Origin: Chlamydia crocodili
Lineage (GTDB): Bacteria; Chlamydiota; Chlamydiia; Chlamydiales; Chlamydiaceae
Assembly: GCF_018343815.1 (NCBI RefSeq)
Contig: NZ_CP060791.1
Coordinates: 576,113 to 640,112 of the forward strand
DNA: 64,000 nt
Direction of reading: 5' to 3'
Each line of letters begins with the position of its first letter. Position 1 is the stretch's first letter. The notes under the pieces were generated by a model that saw only the letters and a program-made list of their open reading frames with translations, was not told where the DNA came from and did not search any database. The position numbers were made by a program, and so were the translations under genes. This document shows, in pieces, positions 7,063 through 15,407 of this stretch.

Positions 7063-8871
7063 CTACAAGTTGGTAATAAGGTTATCCATAATAAACTGTT
7101 TTCGTTCTTTAGTGTTTTTCCCCATATAAAATTGTAAAAGGGTCTCTAAAGAGTCTAATGAACTAATTGTTACAGGAGTTAGGCGCATATCTGCACCAAT
7201 AAAAGCCTTAAATTCTTTAGGAGAAATTTCCCCTAAACCTTTAAATCTTGTTACTTCTAAATTAGTTTCCTTTTTTCCTAGTTTTTGTATTGCCTGTATT
7301 TTTTCCTGATCTGAATAGCAATATAGAGTTGTATCTTTGTAACGCACCTTGAATAGAGGTGTTTCTAAGATAAATAGATGGTGGTTTTCAACAATCGGTA
7401 AGAAGGTTTTTAAGAAGAATGTAATTAGTAAATTGCGAATATGCATACCGTCCACATCAGCATCGGTAGCGAGGATAATTTTATTATAACGCAAATGTTG
7501 CGTACTATTTTTTGTAATTCCTAATGCGGTGGCTAGGTAAAATAGCTCATCATTTTTATACATTTTTTCTTCTTCCAAAGAAAAAACGTTCATAGGTTTC
7601 CCTCGAAGTGAAAACACAGCTTGTGTTAGTGGATTTCTCGAAGATAAAATAGAAGCTGAAGCAGACTCTCCTTCTGTTACGAAAATAGACGAAGCCTCAC
7701 CATAAAGGGAACGTTCATTATAGTGGAACTTACAATCACGAAGTTTGGGAATTTTATAATGAAGCTTCTTTTGCTTGTCTTTAAGATCTTGCTTGATAAA
7801 TTGAATATTTTTACGCGTTTTCTCATTCAGCTTAATCTTATCGAGAAGAAGGTCTGCATAAGGTTTATTTTTTTTTAGCTCTTGAATAATAGCACTTTTA
7901 ACATCCTTAATTATTCCCGAGCGAATTTGCGTATTTCCAAGCTTATTTTTTGTTTGAGATTCAAAAATCGGTGAAGCGATTTTTATTGCAATGCATCCTA
8001 CTAGACCATCACGGACATCATTACTTGTAAATGTCTTTCCAAAATACTCATTGATTCCCTTAACAATAGCCTCTTTGAAGGCTGTTAGATGTGTTCCACC
8101 ATCTACAGTTTCCTGACCATTAACGAAGGAGAAATAACGTTCATTATGTGCTTCTAAATGGGTAAATAGAAAGGATAATTCAGAATTTTGGAATACTATA
8201 GGAGGATAGAGAGTCTCTTCAGGAATTTCTTCTTTGAACAGGTCTTGAAGACCTTGTTGTGATACAAAAATTTCATTATTACAAATTATTTCAAGGCCGG
8301 GATGTAGATAGGTATAACGTCGAATTTTCTTTCTTAAGAACTCATCATTGAAAGAGAAATTGATAAAGATGGTTGGATCCGGAGAAAAAGTGATTTCTGT
8401 TCCATCAGGATCTTTTGTAGATCCCTGGCGAGAATCTTGTAAAATGCCTTTGCAAAATGTTGCGAGATGATATTTTTTTTTACGTATAGAGCGCACTGTA
8501 AATGTCTCTGAAAGGGCATTCACAGCTTTTAGCCCAACACCATTTAATCCTACAGAAAAATGGAAAACATCTTGAGTATACTTTGCTCCTGTGTTGATTT
8601 TAGAGACGCATTCGATCATTTTTCCTAAGGGAATTCCTCGACCATGATCACGCACAGTTATACTAGTGGAATCAGCACAAATGGAAATGGCTTTCCCATG
8701 TCCCATGATAAATTCATCAATCGCATTATCTACAACTTCTTTAAATAAAGTGTAGATCCCATCTTCAATTTGGGAACCGTCCCCTAATCTGCCTATATAC
8801 ATACCCGCACGTAGGCGGATGTGTTCTAAAGAGGCTAGAGAAACAACATTAGCTTCAGTATATGTTGCCAT
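7063..8871 (-). CDS. parE: Topoisomerase IV subunit B
   Basis: The 602-residue ATPase subunit that pairs with parC 3 bases downstream. The GHKL fold shows EVVDNAIDEF (residues 45-54), RDHGRGIPLG (74-83) and GLNGVGLKAVNALS; the TOPRIM domain shows VTEGESASAS and DADVDGMHIRNLL (around residue 470). Length is close to other ParE proteins. It corresponds to CT661 (gyrB_2). Its promoter must lie within the long gap before hemA, which is transcribed the other way. Confidence 0.93.
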   Translation of the reverse strand: MATYTEANVVSLASLEHIRLRAGMYIGRLGDGSQIEDGIYTLFKEVVDNAIDEFIMGHGKAISICADSTSITVRDHGRGIPLGKMIECVSKINTGAKYTQDVFHFSVGLNGVGLKAVNALSETFTVRSIRKKKYHLATFCKGILQDSRQGSTKDPDGTEITFSPDPTIFINFSFNDEFLRKKIRRYTYLHPGLEIICNNEIFVSQQGLQDLFKEEIPEETLYPPIVFQNSELSFLFTHLEAHNERYFSFVNGQETVDGGTHLTAFKEAIVKGINEYFGKTFTSNDVRDGLVGCIAIKIASPIFESQTKNKLGNTQIRSGIIKDVKSAIIQELKKNKPYADLLLDKIKLNEKTRKNIQFIKQDLKDKQKKLHYKIPKLRDCKFHYNERSLYGEASSIFVTEGESASASILSSRNPLTQAVFSLRGKPMNVFSLEEEKMYKNDELFYLATALGITKNSTQHLRYNKIILATDADVDGMHIRNLLITFFLKTFLPIVENHHLFILETPLFKVRYKDTTLYCYSDQEKIQAIQKLGKKETNLEVTRFKGLGEISPKEFKAFIGADMRLTPVTISSLDSLETLLQFYMGKNTKERKQFIMDNLITNL

Positions 8872-9456
8872 ATTTTCTATTCTTCTTATTGCATTCTAGG
8901 GAAAAGACTTATGTTAGAATTTTATTGCACAATGCTAGAGTAAACAATTTAACGATTAGCCATAGCAGTGCTATGAGTATTTCTCAATACCGGCCTCGTT
9001 TATTGTTAGACTCAAAGTGATCTAAGCTCCTTTCCTAGAAGATTTGCCAGATTACGACATTTCTTTTTCTCAATCAAGATAGACGTAATTCTTAGACTAA
9101 TGTTCAAGATTTTAATATTTTATAATTCTTTTTCTAATTTTCAGTTTTAAAATGGGTAATATTCTCATCTTAGATTTTATCTTAATGAGATAGTATTTTC
9201 TCCGAACTAGATTAGCAATGTGTAAATTAGAACATTCAAGAATTAAAGGAATCAAGTAGGGATTATCTTGCATCTAAGATGGTAACGTAACTCCATTATA
9301 TTTTTGTTTTTTATACAGAAAATACAGTTTGAGAATGGATAAATAGATAGCATCTAATTTTGTCTTGGGCTATACACCTAGATTACTTTCGTTCTCAATT
9401 CTCTATTATTTTTCTTGTATTTAGAGAATAAACGGAAAAATTACTACAACGTGCTT
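8872..9456. other. Divergent intergenic region between parE and hemA
   Basis: These 585 AT-rich bases have no supportable gene on either strand. They must carry the promoters of parEC (minus) and hemA (plus). The best hemA candidate is TTGAGA (9329-9334), 18 bases, TCTAAT (9353-9358), which is weak. A 15-base palindrome, CATAGCA-G-TGCTATG, lies at 8961-8975, 90 bases upstream of parE, and could be an operator or a chance repeat. Confidence 0.5.
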
Positions 9457-10473
9457 ATGGTCTTAGGAGTTGTTGGAATTAGCTATCGAGAGGCTGCTTT
9501 AAAAGAAAGAGAAGCAGTTATTAATATCTTAAAGGATTTTGAAGCTAATTCGTTATTTTCTCAACGTTTTTTCGGTGGTGACGGATCTTTCGTTTTACTA
9601 CTTACATGTCATAGAGCTGAAATTTACTATTTTTCTAAAAGCAATAGTAATGTTCAATCTGAATTGCTTTCGCGGATTTCTGCTTCAGGAGCTCGTCCCT
9701 ATTGTTATCAAGGATTAGCATGTTTCACCCATTTATTTACTGTTACTAGTGGTATGGATAGCTTGATTTCTGGCGAGACTGAAATTCAGGGGCAGGTGAA
9801 ACGTGCTTATATTAAAGCAAAAACAGAACGAGAATTACCCTTTGCTCTACATTTTCTATTTCAGAAGGCTTTAAAAGAGGGAAAGGATTTTCGTTCCCAA
9901 GTCTCTTTGTCTTATCCTATTGTAACGATAGAGTCTGTAGTCGAGGAAACTCTAGACTTGCATGGTAAATCAACAAAAGACAAACTTTTATTTATCGGTT
10001 ACTCTGATATTAATCGGAAGATCGCAAATGGGTTGAGTGCGAAAGGTTACCGAAATCTAATTTTTTGCTCTCGAAAAAATATTTCCATACCCTACGATAC
10101 GATGGCTCGTAGTCAACTTTCTTTTAGGGAACCCTATGATGTCATTTTCTTTGGATCTTCGGAATCTGCTAAAGATTTTTCCGGATTATCTTTAGAAAGT
10201 TTGGCAAGCATCCCAAGCCGTGTGATTTTTGATTTTAATGTTCCACGTACTTTTACTTTAATGGAACGTCCAAAAGATATCGTATGTTTGGATATGGATT
10301 TTATTAGCGAGCGAGTGCAGAAGAAACTTCAAATTAGTAAGCAATGTACAAATAAAGAAAAACCATTTTTAGCTCTAGCAGCAAGAAAACAATGGGAAGT
10401 TTATGAAAAAAAGTGCTCACATATATCTTCGAGCCAGGTTCGAGCTTCTCGTCCTAAGCTGTTGATTCTTTAG
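9457..10473 (+). CDS. hemA: Glutamyl-tRNA reductase
   Basis: The first enzyme of tetrapyrrole synthesis by the C5 route; it reduces glutamyl-tRNA to glutamate-1-semialdehyde. The 338-residue product has the catalytic-cysteine motif [12 protein letters not shown] (Cys51), [18 protein letters not shown], and a nucleotide-binding segment around [19 protein letters not shown] start at the ATG at 9457 because family members begin at the equivalent of [13 protein letters not shown]; the frame extends 14 codons upstream without a better ribosome site. It lies directly upstream of the T3S operon, separated by 347 bases. It corresponds to CT662. Confidence 0.92.
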   Translation: MVLGVVGISYREAALKEREAVINILKDFEANSLFSQRFFGGDGSFVLLLTCHRAEIYYFSKSNSNVQSELLSRISASGARPYCYQGLACFTHLFTVTSGMDSLISGETEIQGQVKRAYIKAKTERELPFALHFLFQKALKEGKDFRSQVSLSYPIVTIESVVEETLDLHGKSTKDKLLFIGYSDINRKIANGLSAKGYRNLIFCSRKNISIPYDTMARSQLSFREPYDVIFFGSSESAKDFSGLSLESLASIPSRVIFDFNVPRTFTLMERPKDIVCLDMDFISERVQKKLQISKQCTNKEKPFLALAARKQWEVYEKKCSHISSSQVRASRPKLLIL

Positions 10474-10488
10474 CGTCTAATTCATCTC

Positions 10489-10517
10489 TTGACATATACA
10501 GCTATCGAAAATACTCT
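10489..10517 (+). promoter_or_regulatory. Candidate sigma66 promoter after hemA
   Basis: A perfect -35, TTGACA (10489-10494), a 17-base spacer, and the weak -10 TACTCT (10512-10517). It would start a transcript near 10524. That transcript is either a short RNA ending at the hairpin 75-90 bases on, or the leader of the T3S operon whose first gene begins at 10821. Confidence 0.4.
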
Positions 10518-10620
10518 AGGCTTTCATCGTTAACTGCGATGGATTTGTATGCAAGTGTGGTCTAGTACTGGCAGATTGTAGTTGATAACAAGTGCAATAA
10601 AAATCAGCCCGATTTTTCTT
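10518..10620 (+). ncRNA. Possible small RNA or attenuated leader between hemA and scc4
   Basis: The interval is bounded by the promoter at 10489-10517 and a hairpin ending in T-rich DNA at 10617, giving about 100 bases without a coding frame. No RNA family is recognised. It could equally be the 5' leader of the T3S operon with an internal attenuator, or simply hemA trailer. The remaining bases, to 10820, are AT-rich and show nothing I can name. Confidence 0.3.
10599..10617. terminator. Hairpin terminator candidate after hemA
   Basis: AAAAATC (10599-10605) and GATTTTT (10611-10617) form a 7-bp stem with loop AGCCC. The A-rich left arm and T-rich right arm make it usable in both directions. 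It is 126 bases after the hemA stop, so it may end hemA transcription, the short candidate RNA, or both. Confidence 0.5.
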
Positions 10621-10820
10621 AGGTCTTTTGTTCTTTATAGTGAAAAAGATGAACAAGAAAACGAACATGATATTGTTTATAGAAACAAGAAATCGTTTTT
10701 ATTTTTAAAGTTTGTATTGGCATAACTCGATTTAAAGGCTGAAAAAGCTAAGTCTAGAAAAGAGGTTGTCTAAATTTTCGATGAAGAAGAGACAGCCGTT
10801 CCTGTATAGGAAGAGCGTGC

Positions 10821-11225
10821 ATGTTGGAGAAATTGATAAAAAATTTTGCCACGTATATTGGTATAACGTCAACCCTCGAATTCGATGCTGATGGAGCATA
10901 TGTCTTGCCTATAAGTGATCTTGTCAAGATACGTGTACTACAAAATGCAGATAATGAAATTGTATTTAGTGCTTTCTTAGGGGAGTTAGCTCCTTCTGCG
11001 GATACAAATAAAGTATACTTACAAATGATGGTAGCGAACTTGTTTGGTAGAGAAACAGGAGGTAGCGCTTTAGGATTGGATTCCGAAGGCCATGTTGTCA
11101 TGACACGTAGAATTCCCGAAGAAGTTTCATATGAAGATTTTGCTCGTTACATAGAGAGTTTTATGAATTTTTCTGAAACCTGGCTAGAAGATTTGGGATT
11201 AAATAAAGCACAACAAGGACAATAG
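10821..11225 (+). CDS. scc4: T3S chaperone Scc4 (CT663-like), possible sigma66 regulator
   Basis: A 134-residue class I (SycE/CesT-fold) secretion chaperone: small, acidic (many Asp/Glu in the second half), with the alternating alpha-beta pattern of the fold. It is first in the T3S operon, 19 bases before cdsD, and matches the position of CT663. Family knowledge recalled from C. trachomatis: Scc4 pairs with Scc1 to escort CopN, and it also binds sigma66/RNA polymerase and lowers sigma66 transcription. No copN or scc1 is in this window, so the partners are encoded elsewhere. Confidence 0.82.
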   Translation: MLEKLIKNFATYIGITSTLEFDADGAYVLPISDLVKIRVLQNADNEIVFSAFLGELAPSADTNKVYLQMMVANLFGRETGGSALGLDSEGHVVMTRRIPEEVSYEDFARYIESFMNFSETWLEDLGLNKAQQGQ

Positions 11226-11244
11226 GCAACAGGGGTAGAAAAAC

Positions 11245-13641
11245 ATGGGTGCACGTTTAATTATTGATAAAGGCCCGTTGTCAGGATTTGTTTTAGTTCT
11301 TGAAGAAGGAACAAGCTGGTCAATAGGAAGAGATGATGCAACTAGTGATATTCAGCTAGAAGATCCTAAGCTTGCCGATACTCAGGTTGTTATAAGTAAA
11401 GAAGCAGGTGTTTATTCTGTCACAAACTTAGACAGCACACATCCTGTTACTGTAAACGGAAAAGAGATAATAGAGACAACATCTCTACAAAATGGTGACA
11501 TCTTAATATTTGGTAGCAATCAATATTCTTTTTTCACAAATGAATTTGATCCTGAAGATGTTGTTTACGATTTTGACTTTTCTTCAGAAAATACAACTAA
11601 TGTCTCGCCTGAACCTGCCGATAGTAAAAAGAAGACGAAGAAGAAAACCAAGTCTTCACAAGACGGAAAAAAGTCTTCTTCTTCAAAGCAGCAAGATTCT
11701 TCCGATACTTCTCCTACTGATAAAGACAAAGAACTTGCTGAAGCTTTCTTGGCTTCTGCAAAGTCAGAGAAGAACACTTCCGATCAAAAAGTAGATATAG
11801 ATACCCTACCTGATACCGGAACAAAAAAGAAAAAATCCCCATTGGGGGATGTAAAAAATACTGAAACCCAGCATGCTACTATGGAAGAAAACGGAGCTTT
11901 GCCTAATCAAAATCAGCAGCCGTTACCCGATTCTGACCCTGCCAACCAGGAACAGTCTCAAGAAAGTGATCGGCCTAAAGAAGGTGAGCTTGTCAAAGAA
12001 TCTCCCGCTTCTAAGAAAGAAGAAGTAACTCCCCAAGGAACTACAACTGATGAGAATCAGGATGTAGAAGAGCCAAATGACGACAAAGAAACTTCTGAAG
12101 AAACGACTGATAACAAAGAAGAAGCTGAAGAGAAGCCCGAAGAGGAAAATCAGAAAGAGAACAAAAAAACTGATAAAACTGAAGTCTTGTCTCCGTTTAA
12201 TGTACAAGATCTCTTTAGATTTGATCAGGGTATTTTTCCTGCAGAAATAGATGATATTGTTCAAAAAAATGTTTCTGTAGATCTTTCTCAACCCTCACGC
12301 TTTTTATTAAAAGTGTTAGCTGGAGCCAATATTGGTGCGGAATTCCATCTAGATACGGGAAAATCCTACATTTTAGGTAGCGATCCTGCGTCTGCAGATA
12401 TTGTCTTTAATGATCTTAGCGTCTCACATCGCCATGCAAAAATCATCGTAAGTAACGATGGTTCTATCATGCTGGAAGATCTAGGAAGTAAAAACGGTGT
12501 AATCATCGAGGGAAAGAAAATAGAGCACAGCTCTACCCTAAGTTCTAATCAAGTTGTTGCTCTAGGAACAACTTTATTCTTGCTGATAGATCATCTTGCT
12601 CCTGCGGATACGATCGTAGCCTCATTTGCTCCAGAAGATTACGGTTTGTTTGGGCGTCCTCAAGATGCTGAGGAAGTGGCTGAGCAAGCTGCTCAGGAAG
12701 AAGAAGAAAAGCGTAAACGAGCTACTCTTCCTACAGGATCATTTATACTTACATTATTCATTGGTGGCTTAGCTATACTTTTCGGCATAGGCACAGCTTC
12801 TTTATTCCATACGAAAGAAGTCGTTCCTATCGAGAATGTAGACTTTCAAGAAGACATCGAACGTGTAGTAAATACATTTCCAACAGTTCGTTACACGTTT
12901 AATAAAAATAACGGTCAGCTCTTTTTAATTGGGCATGTAAAAAATAGTATTGATAAAAGTGAGCTTCTCTATAAGATGGACGCTTTGTCTTTCATCAAAT
13001 CTATTGATGACAACGTCATTGATGATGAGGCTGTCTGGCAAGAAATTAACATATTGTTATCAAAAAGAGCAGAATTTAAGGGCGTGAGTATGCATTCTCC
13101 AGAGCCTGGCCAATTCGTGATAACAGGATATCTAAAAACAGAAGAGCAGGCTGTATGCCTCTCTGATTATCTTAATGTACATTTCAACTATCTTTCTCTA
13201 CTTGAGAATAAGGTAATCATAGAATCGCAGATGTTGAAAGCTATTGCTGGCCAACTTTTGCAATCAGGATTTGCAAATATCCATGTAGCTTTTGTTAATG
13301 GCGAGGTTGTTCTTACCGGTTATGTAAACAATGCTGATGGAGAGAAATTCCGTTCCGTTGTTCAGGAGATTTCTAGTTTGCCTGGCGTGCGCCTTGTGAA
13401 AAACTTTGTTGTTTTGTTACCTGTTGAAGAAGGGATAATAGATTTAAATTTGCGGTATCCTAGCCGTTATCGTGTAACCGGGTATTCAAAATATGGTGAC
13501 GTAAGCATTAATGTTGTAGTCAATGGCAGGATTTTGACCCGAGGTGACGTTATCGATGGAATGACGGTAACAAGCATCCAGCCGAACTGTATCTTTTTAG
13601 AGAAGGAAGGGTTGAAATATAAAATCGAGTACAATAAATAG
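11245..13641 (+). CDS. cdsD: T3S inner-membrane ring protein CdsD (SctD) with two FHA domains
   Basis: A 798-residue basal-body component. Order: FHA domain 1 (residues about 1-95), an acidic, Lys/Ser/Glu-rich low-complexity stretch (about 105-315), FHA domain 2 (about 350-450, with SVSHRHAKI and LGSKNGVI), an acidic linker, one membrane segment (about 499-521, FILTLFIGGLAILFGIG), and a periplasmic part with BON/ring-building repeats to the end. Typical SctD proteins are about half this size with a single FHA-like domain, so the duplicated FHA and the charged linker are chlamydial features. From memory, C. pneumoniae CdsD is phosphorylated by PknD. It corresponds to CT664. Confidence 0.92.
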   Translation: MGARLIIDKGPLSGFVLVLEEGTSWSIGRDDATSDIQLEDPKLADTQVVISKEAGVYSVTNLDSTHPVTVNGKEIIETTSLQNGDILIFGSNQYSFFTNEFDPEDVVYDFDFSSENTTNVSPEPADSKKKTKKKTKSSQDGKKSSSSKQQDSSDTSPTDKDKELAEAFLASAKSEKNTSDQKVDIDTLPDTGTKKKKSPLGDVKNTETQHATMEENGALPNQNQQPLPDSDPANQEQSQESDRPKEGELVKESPASKKEEVTPQGTTTDENQDVEEPNDDKETSEETTDNKEEAEEKPEEENQKENKKTDKTEVLSPFNVQDLFRFDQGIFPAEIDDIVQKNVSVDLSQPSRFLLKVLAGANIGAEFHLDTGKSYILGSDPASADIVFNDLSVSHRHAKIIVSNDGSIMLEDLGSKNGVIIEGKKIEHSSTLSSNQVVALGTTLFLLIDHLAPADTIVASFAPEDYGLFGRPQDAEEVAEQAAQEEEEKRKRATLPTGSFILTLFIGGLAILFGIGTASLFHTKEVVPIENVDFQEDIERVVNTFPTVRYTFNKNNGQLFLIGHVKNSIDKSELLYKMDALSFIKSIDDNVIDDEAVWQEINILLSKRAEFKGVSMHSPEPGQFVITGYLKTEEQAVCLSDYLNVHFNYLSLLENKVIIESQMLKAIAGQLLQSGFANIHVAFVNGEVVLTGYVNNADGEKFRSVVQEISSLPGVRLVKNFVVLLPVEEGIIDLNLRYPSRYRVTGYSKYGDVSINVVVNGRILTRGDVIDGMTVTSIQPNCIFLEKEGLKYKIEYNK

Positions 13642-13687
13642 CTAATGTTAAGGCTTGTTAATTCTTTTGTATTTAGGAAGAAATACT

Positions 13688-13939
13688 ATGTTTAATATGG
13701 AAAATACAGCTGCTAAAGAAGATAAATCTTCTCATCAGTTGTTTGATTTAGAGAAAGATATGCAGGATCTGAGTAAAGCTCAGGAGATCAAAGCTAATGT
13801 GCAGGATAAAGTGCAAAAATTGAACGCTTCTCTTCGTGAAGGTTCTGATAAAGCATTCTTTGAAAAGCAACAAGCATTGTTAGCAGGATATCTAGCCCTT
13901 CAGAAAGTTCTCGGGCGGATGAACCGCAAAATGGTTTAA
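13688..13939 (+). CDS. cdsE: T3S needle co-chaperone CdsE (CT665-like)
   Basis: An 83-residue, strongly helical, charged protein lying 23 bases before the needle gene. I start at the ATG at 13688 (MFNMENTAAKEDK), preceded by AGGAAG about 8 bases upstream; the frame is open a further 11 codons. Its size and position match CT665, reported as CdsE, which together with CdsG keeps the needle subunit soluble, like YscE/YscG in Yersinia. That role comes from the orthologue and operon order, not from a visible motif. Confidence 0.82.
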   Translation: MFNMENTAAKEDKSSHQLFDLEKDMQDLSKAQEIKANVQDKVQKLNASLREGSDKAFFEKQQALLAGYLALQKVLGRMNRKMV

Positions 13940-13962
13940 CAGACTAGATAAGTGGAGAATTT

Positions 13963-14223
13963 ATGAGTAGTGGTAGCGGGAGCAGTTGCTCAGCATTTAA
14001 TTTTAATGACATGCTTAATGGCGTATGTAAGTACGTCCAAGGTGTGCAACAATATCTAACAGAATTAGAAACCTCAACGCAAGGTACCGTTGACTTAGGT
14101 ACGATGTTCAATTTGCAATTTCGTATGCAAATTTTATCACAGTACATGGAAGCAGTATCCAACATCTTGACAGCAGTGAACACAGAGATGATCACTATGG
14201 CAAGAGCTGTTAAAGGAAGTTAA
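13963..14223 (+). CDS. cdsF: T3S needle subunit CdsF
   Basis: An 86-residue needle protomer of the SctF/YscF type: a flexible Gly/Ser-rich N-terminus followed by two helices that would fold as a hairpin. It lies between the co-chaperone genes cdsE and cdsG, the same arrangement as needle operons elsewhere. There are two cysteines, Cys9 and Cys22; most SctF proteins lack cysteine. That fits the disulfide-rich envelope of elementary bodies. An SD (GTGGAG) lies 8 bases before the ATG. It corresponds to CT666. Confidence 0.9.
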   Translation: MSSGSGSSCSAFNFNDMLNGVCKYVQGVQQYLTELETSTQGTVDLGTMFNLQFRMQILSQYMEAVSNILTAVNTEMITMARAVKGS

Positions 14224-14241
14224 TAAACTAAGAGAAGGATC

Positions 14242-14691
14242 ATGGCAGATTTGGAATTATTTAAAGCAGATTTTGCGTTGTTGTTTGAAGCTGGCATGTT
14301 GGCCATCAAACAAGGTGATGAAGAAAGCGCGAAAAAGCTTTTTCAGTCTTTACAAATCTTAAATCCTGACCATTATGGTTACGAATTAGGATTAGCATTG
14401 ATTGACCTGCATAAGATGGAAATTTTTGCTGCAGAAGAGCGATTAAGTGCTTTAGCACAAAAAGAAGTCGATAATTGGAGCATTAAGTCTTTCCTTTCTC
14501 TAACACATATGATGATCGTCTTGCATCAGGGAAGCTCTTTCGAAGTGCGCCGTGAAAGCTTGGAAAACTGCTTAAAATTAGCTGATCAGGTGTTAGAAAA
14601 TTGTGAAATAGAATCAACAAGAATTCTTGCCCAATCCGTTTTAGACTGGCATGATACTCTAGTAGCTAAAAGTGGTGGACCTTTAGGTTAA
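14242..14691 (+). CDS. cdsG: T3S needle co-chaperone CdsG (CT667-like)
   Basis: A 149-residue protein with TPR-like helical pairs (for example MLAIKQGDEESAKKLFQ, then LALIDLHKMEIFAAEERL), resembling YscG, the TPR half of the YscE-YscG needle-protein chaperone. It follows cdsF by 18 bases, with SD AGAAGGA before the ATG. The product would bind CdsF with CdsE in the cytoplasm. The TPR resemblance is visible; the binding role is inferred from the recalled work on CT665/CT667. Confidence 0.82.
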   Translation: MADLELFKADFALLFEAGMLAIKQGDEESAKKLFQSLQILNPDHYGYELGLALIDLHKMEIFAAEERLSALAQKEVDNWSIKSFLSLTHMMIVLHQGSSFEVRRESLENCLKLADQVLENCEIESTRILAQSVLDWHDTLVAKSGGPLG

Positions 14692-14734
14692 CCTATTTTT
14701 TGGTTCTAAATAAAATACACATGGTTGTTGTCTT

Positions 14735-15406
14735 ATGATAGATCCTTTGCAGCTTTTCCCGAAGCTAGACTCTGATAAAGAAACAGCTTCTATACAAAAG
14801 CCTTCAGGAACTCCTTTAGCAAGCGAACTAAATAAGGAAGTTCCTGCATTTTCTTTAGGAATGTCCGCAGATGCCCTTAATAAAAATGTTGAGGATGTAA
14901 AACCTAATCCTATGGCGATGATGCAAGATAGAAACTCTAACATCATCGATCCTGAATTAGAAGAAGCCTTGGACTCTGAAGAGCTCAAAGAACAAATAAA
15001 TAATCTCAAAGAGCGCTTATGGGATGCACAATCAACCTTGCAAGACCAAGATCAAAATAAGTTGTCTCCTGAACATTTTGAAGCTGTTAGTGTAATTATT
15101 GATTTAATTAATGGAGATCTCAGTGACATAGCTGAGCATACACAGCAAAGCTTGCAGAAAAAGACAGAAGAAGAAAGTGATTCTGTTACACGTAAGATGA
15201 TCAATTGGGTTTCCTCAGGAGAGGAAGTATTAAATAGAGCTCTTCTGTATTTTTCTGATAGAAACGGAGAGCGAGAAAATTTAGCCGACTTTTTAAAAGT
15301 ACAGTACGCTGTTCAAAGAGCAACGCAAAGAGCAGAACTCTTTGCTAGTATCGTAGGAACTACGGTAAGTAGTATAAAGACGATAATGACCACACAATTA
15401 GGTTAA
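14735..15406 (+). CDS. T3S operon protein of unknown role (CT668-like)
   Basis: A 223-residue acidic protein. The first 90 residues are rich in Ser, Pro, Asn and Glu and look disordered; the rest is helical with a likely coiled coil (EQINNLKERLWDAQSTLQ). It has no membrane segment or enzyme motif. It lies inside the T3S operon, ending one base before cdsN, and occupies the CT668 position. An unstructured N-terminus followed by helices is common in secreted substrates and in regulators that bind the ATPase, but neither role can be proved from the sequence. Confidence 0.75.
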   Translation: MIDPLQLFPKLDSDKETASIQKPSGTPLASELNKEVPAFSLGMSADALNKNVEDVKPNPMAMMQDRNSNIIDPELEEALDSEELKEQINNLKERLWDAQSTLQDQDQNKLSPEHFEAVSVIIDLINGDLSDIAEHTQQSLQKKTEEESDSVTRKMINWVSSGEEVLNRALLYFSDRNGERENLADFLKVQYAVQRATQRAELFASIVGTTVSSIKTIMTTQLG

Positions 15407-15407
15407 T

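Noticed and set aside
8961..8975. CATAGCA-G-TGCTATG palindrome upstream of parE as an operator
   Set aside because: Single copy, not near a convincing promoter hexamer; left as a note rather than a claim.
10754..11101. 115-codon minus-strand frame over scc4
   Set aside because: Antisense to a gene supported by operon position and family; no own start site or homologue recognised.
11923..12291. 122-codon minus-strand frame inside cdsD
   Set aside because: It is the antisense of the Glu/Lys-rich linker and gives a Phe/Leu/Ile/Arg-rich artefact.
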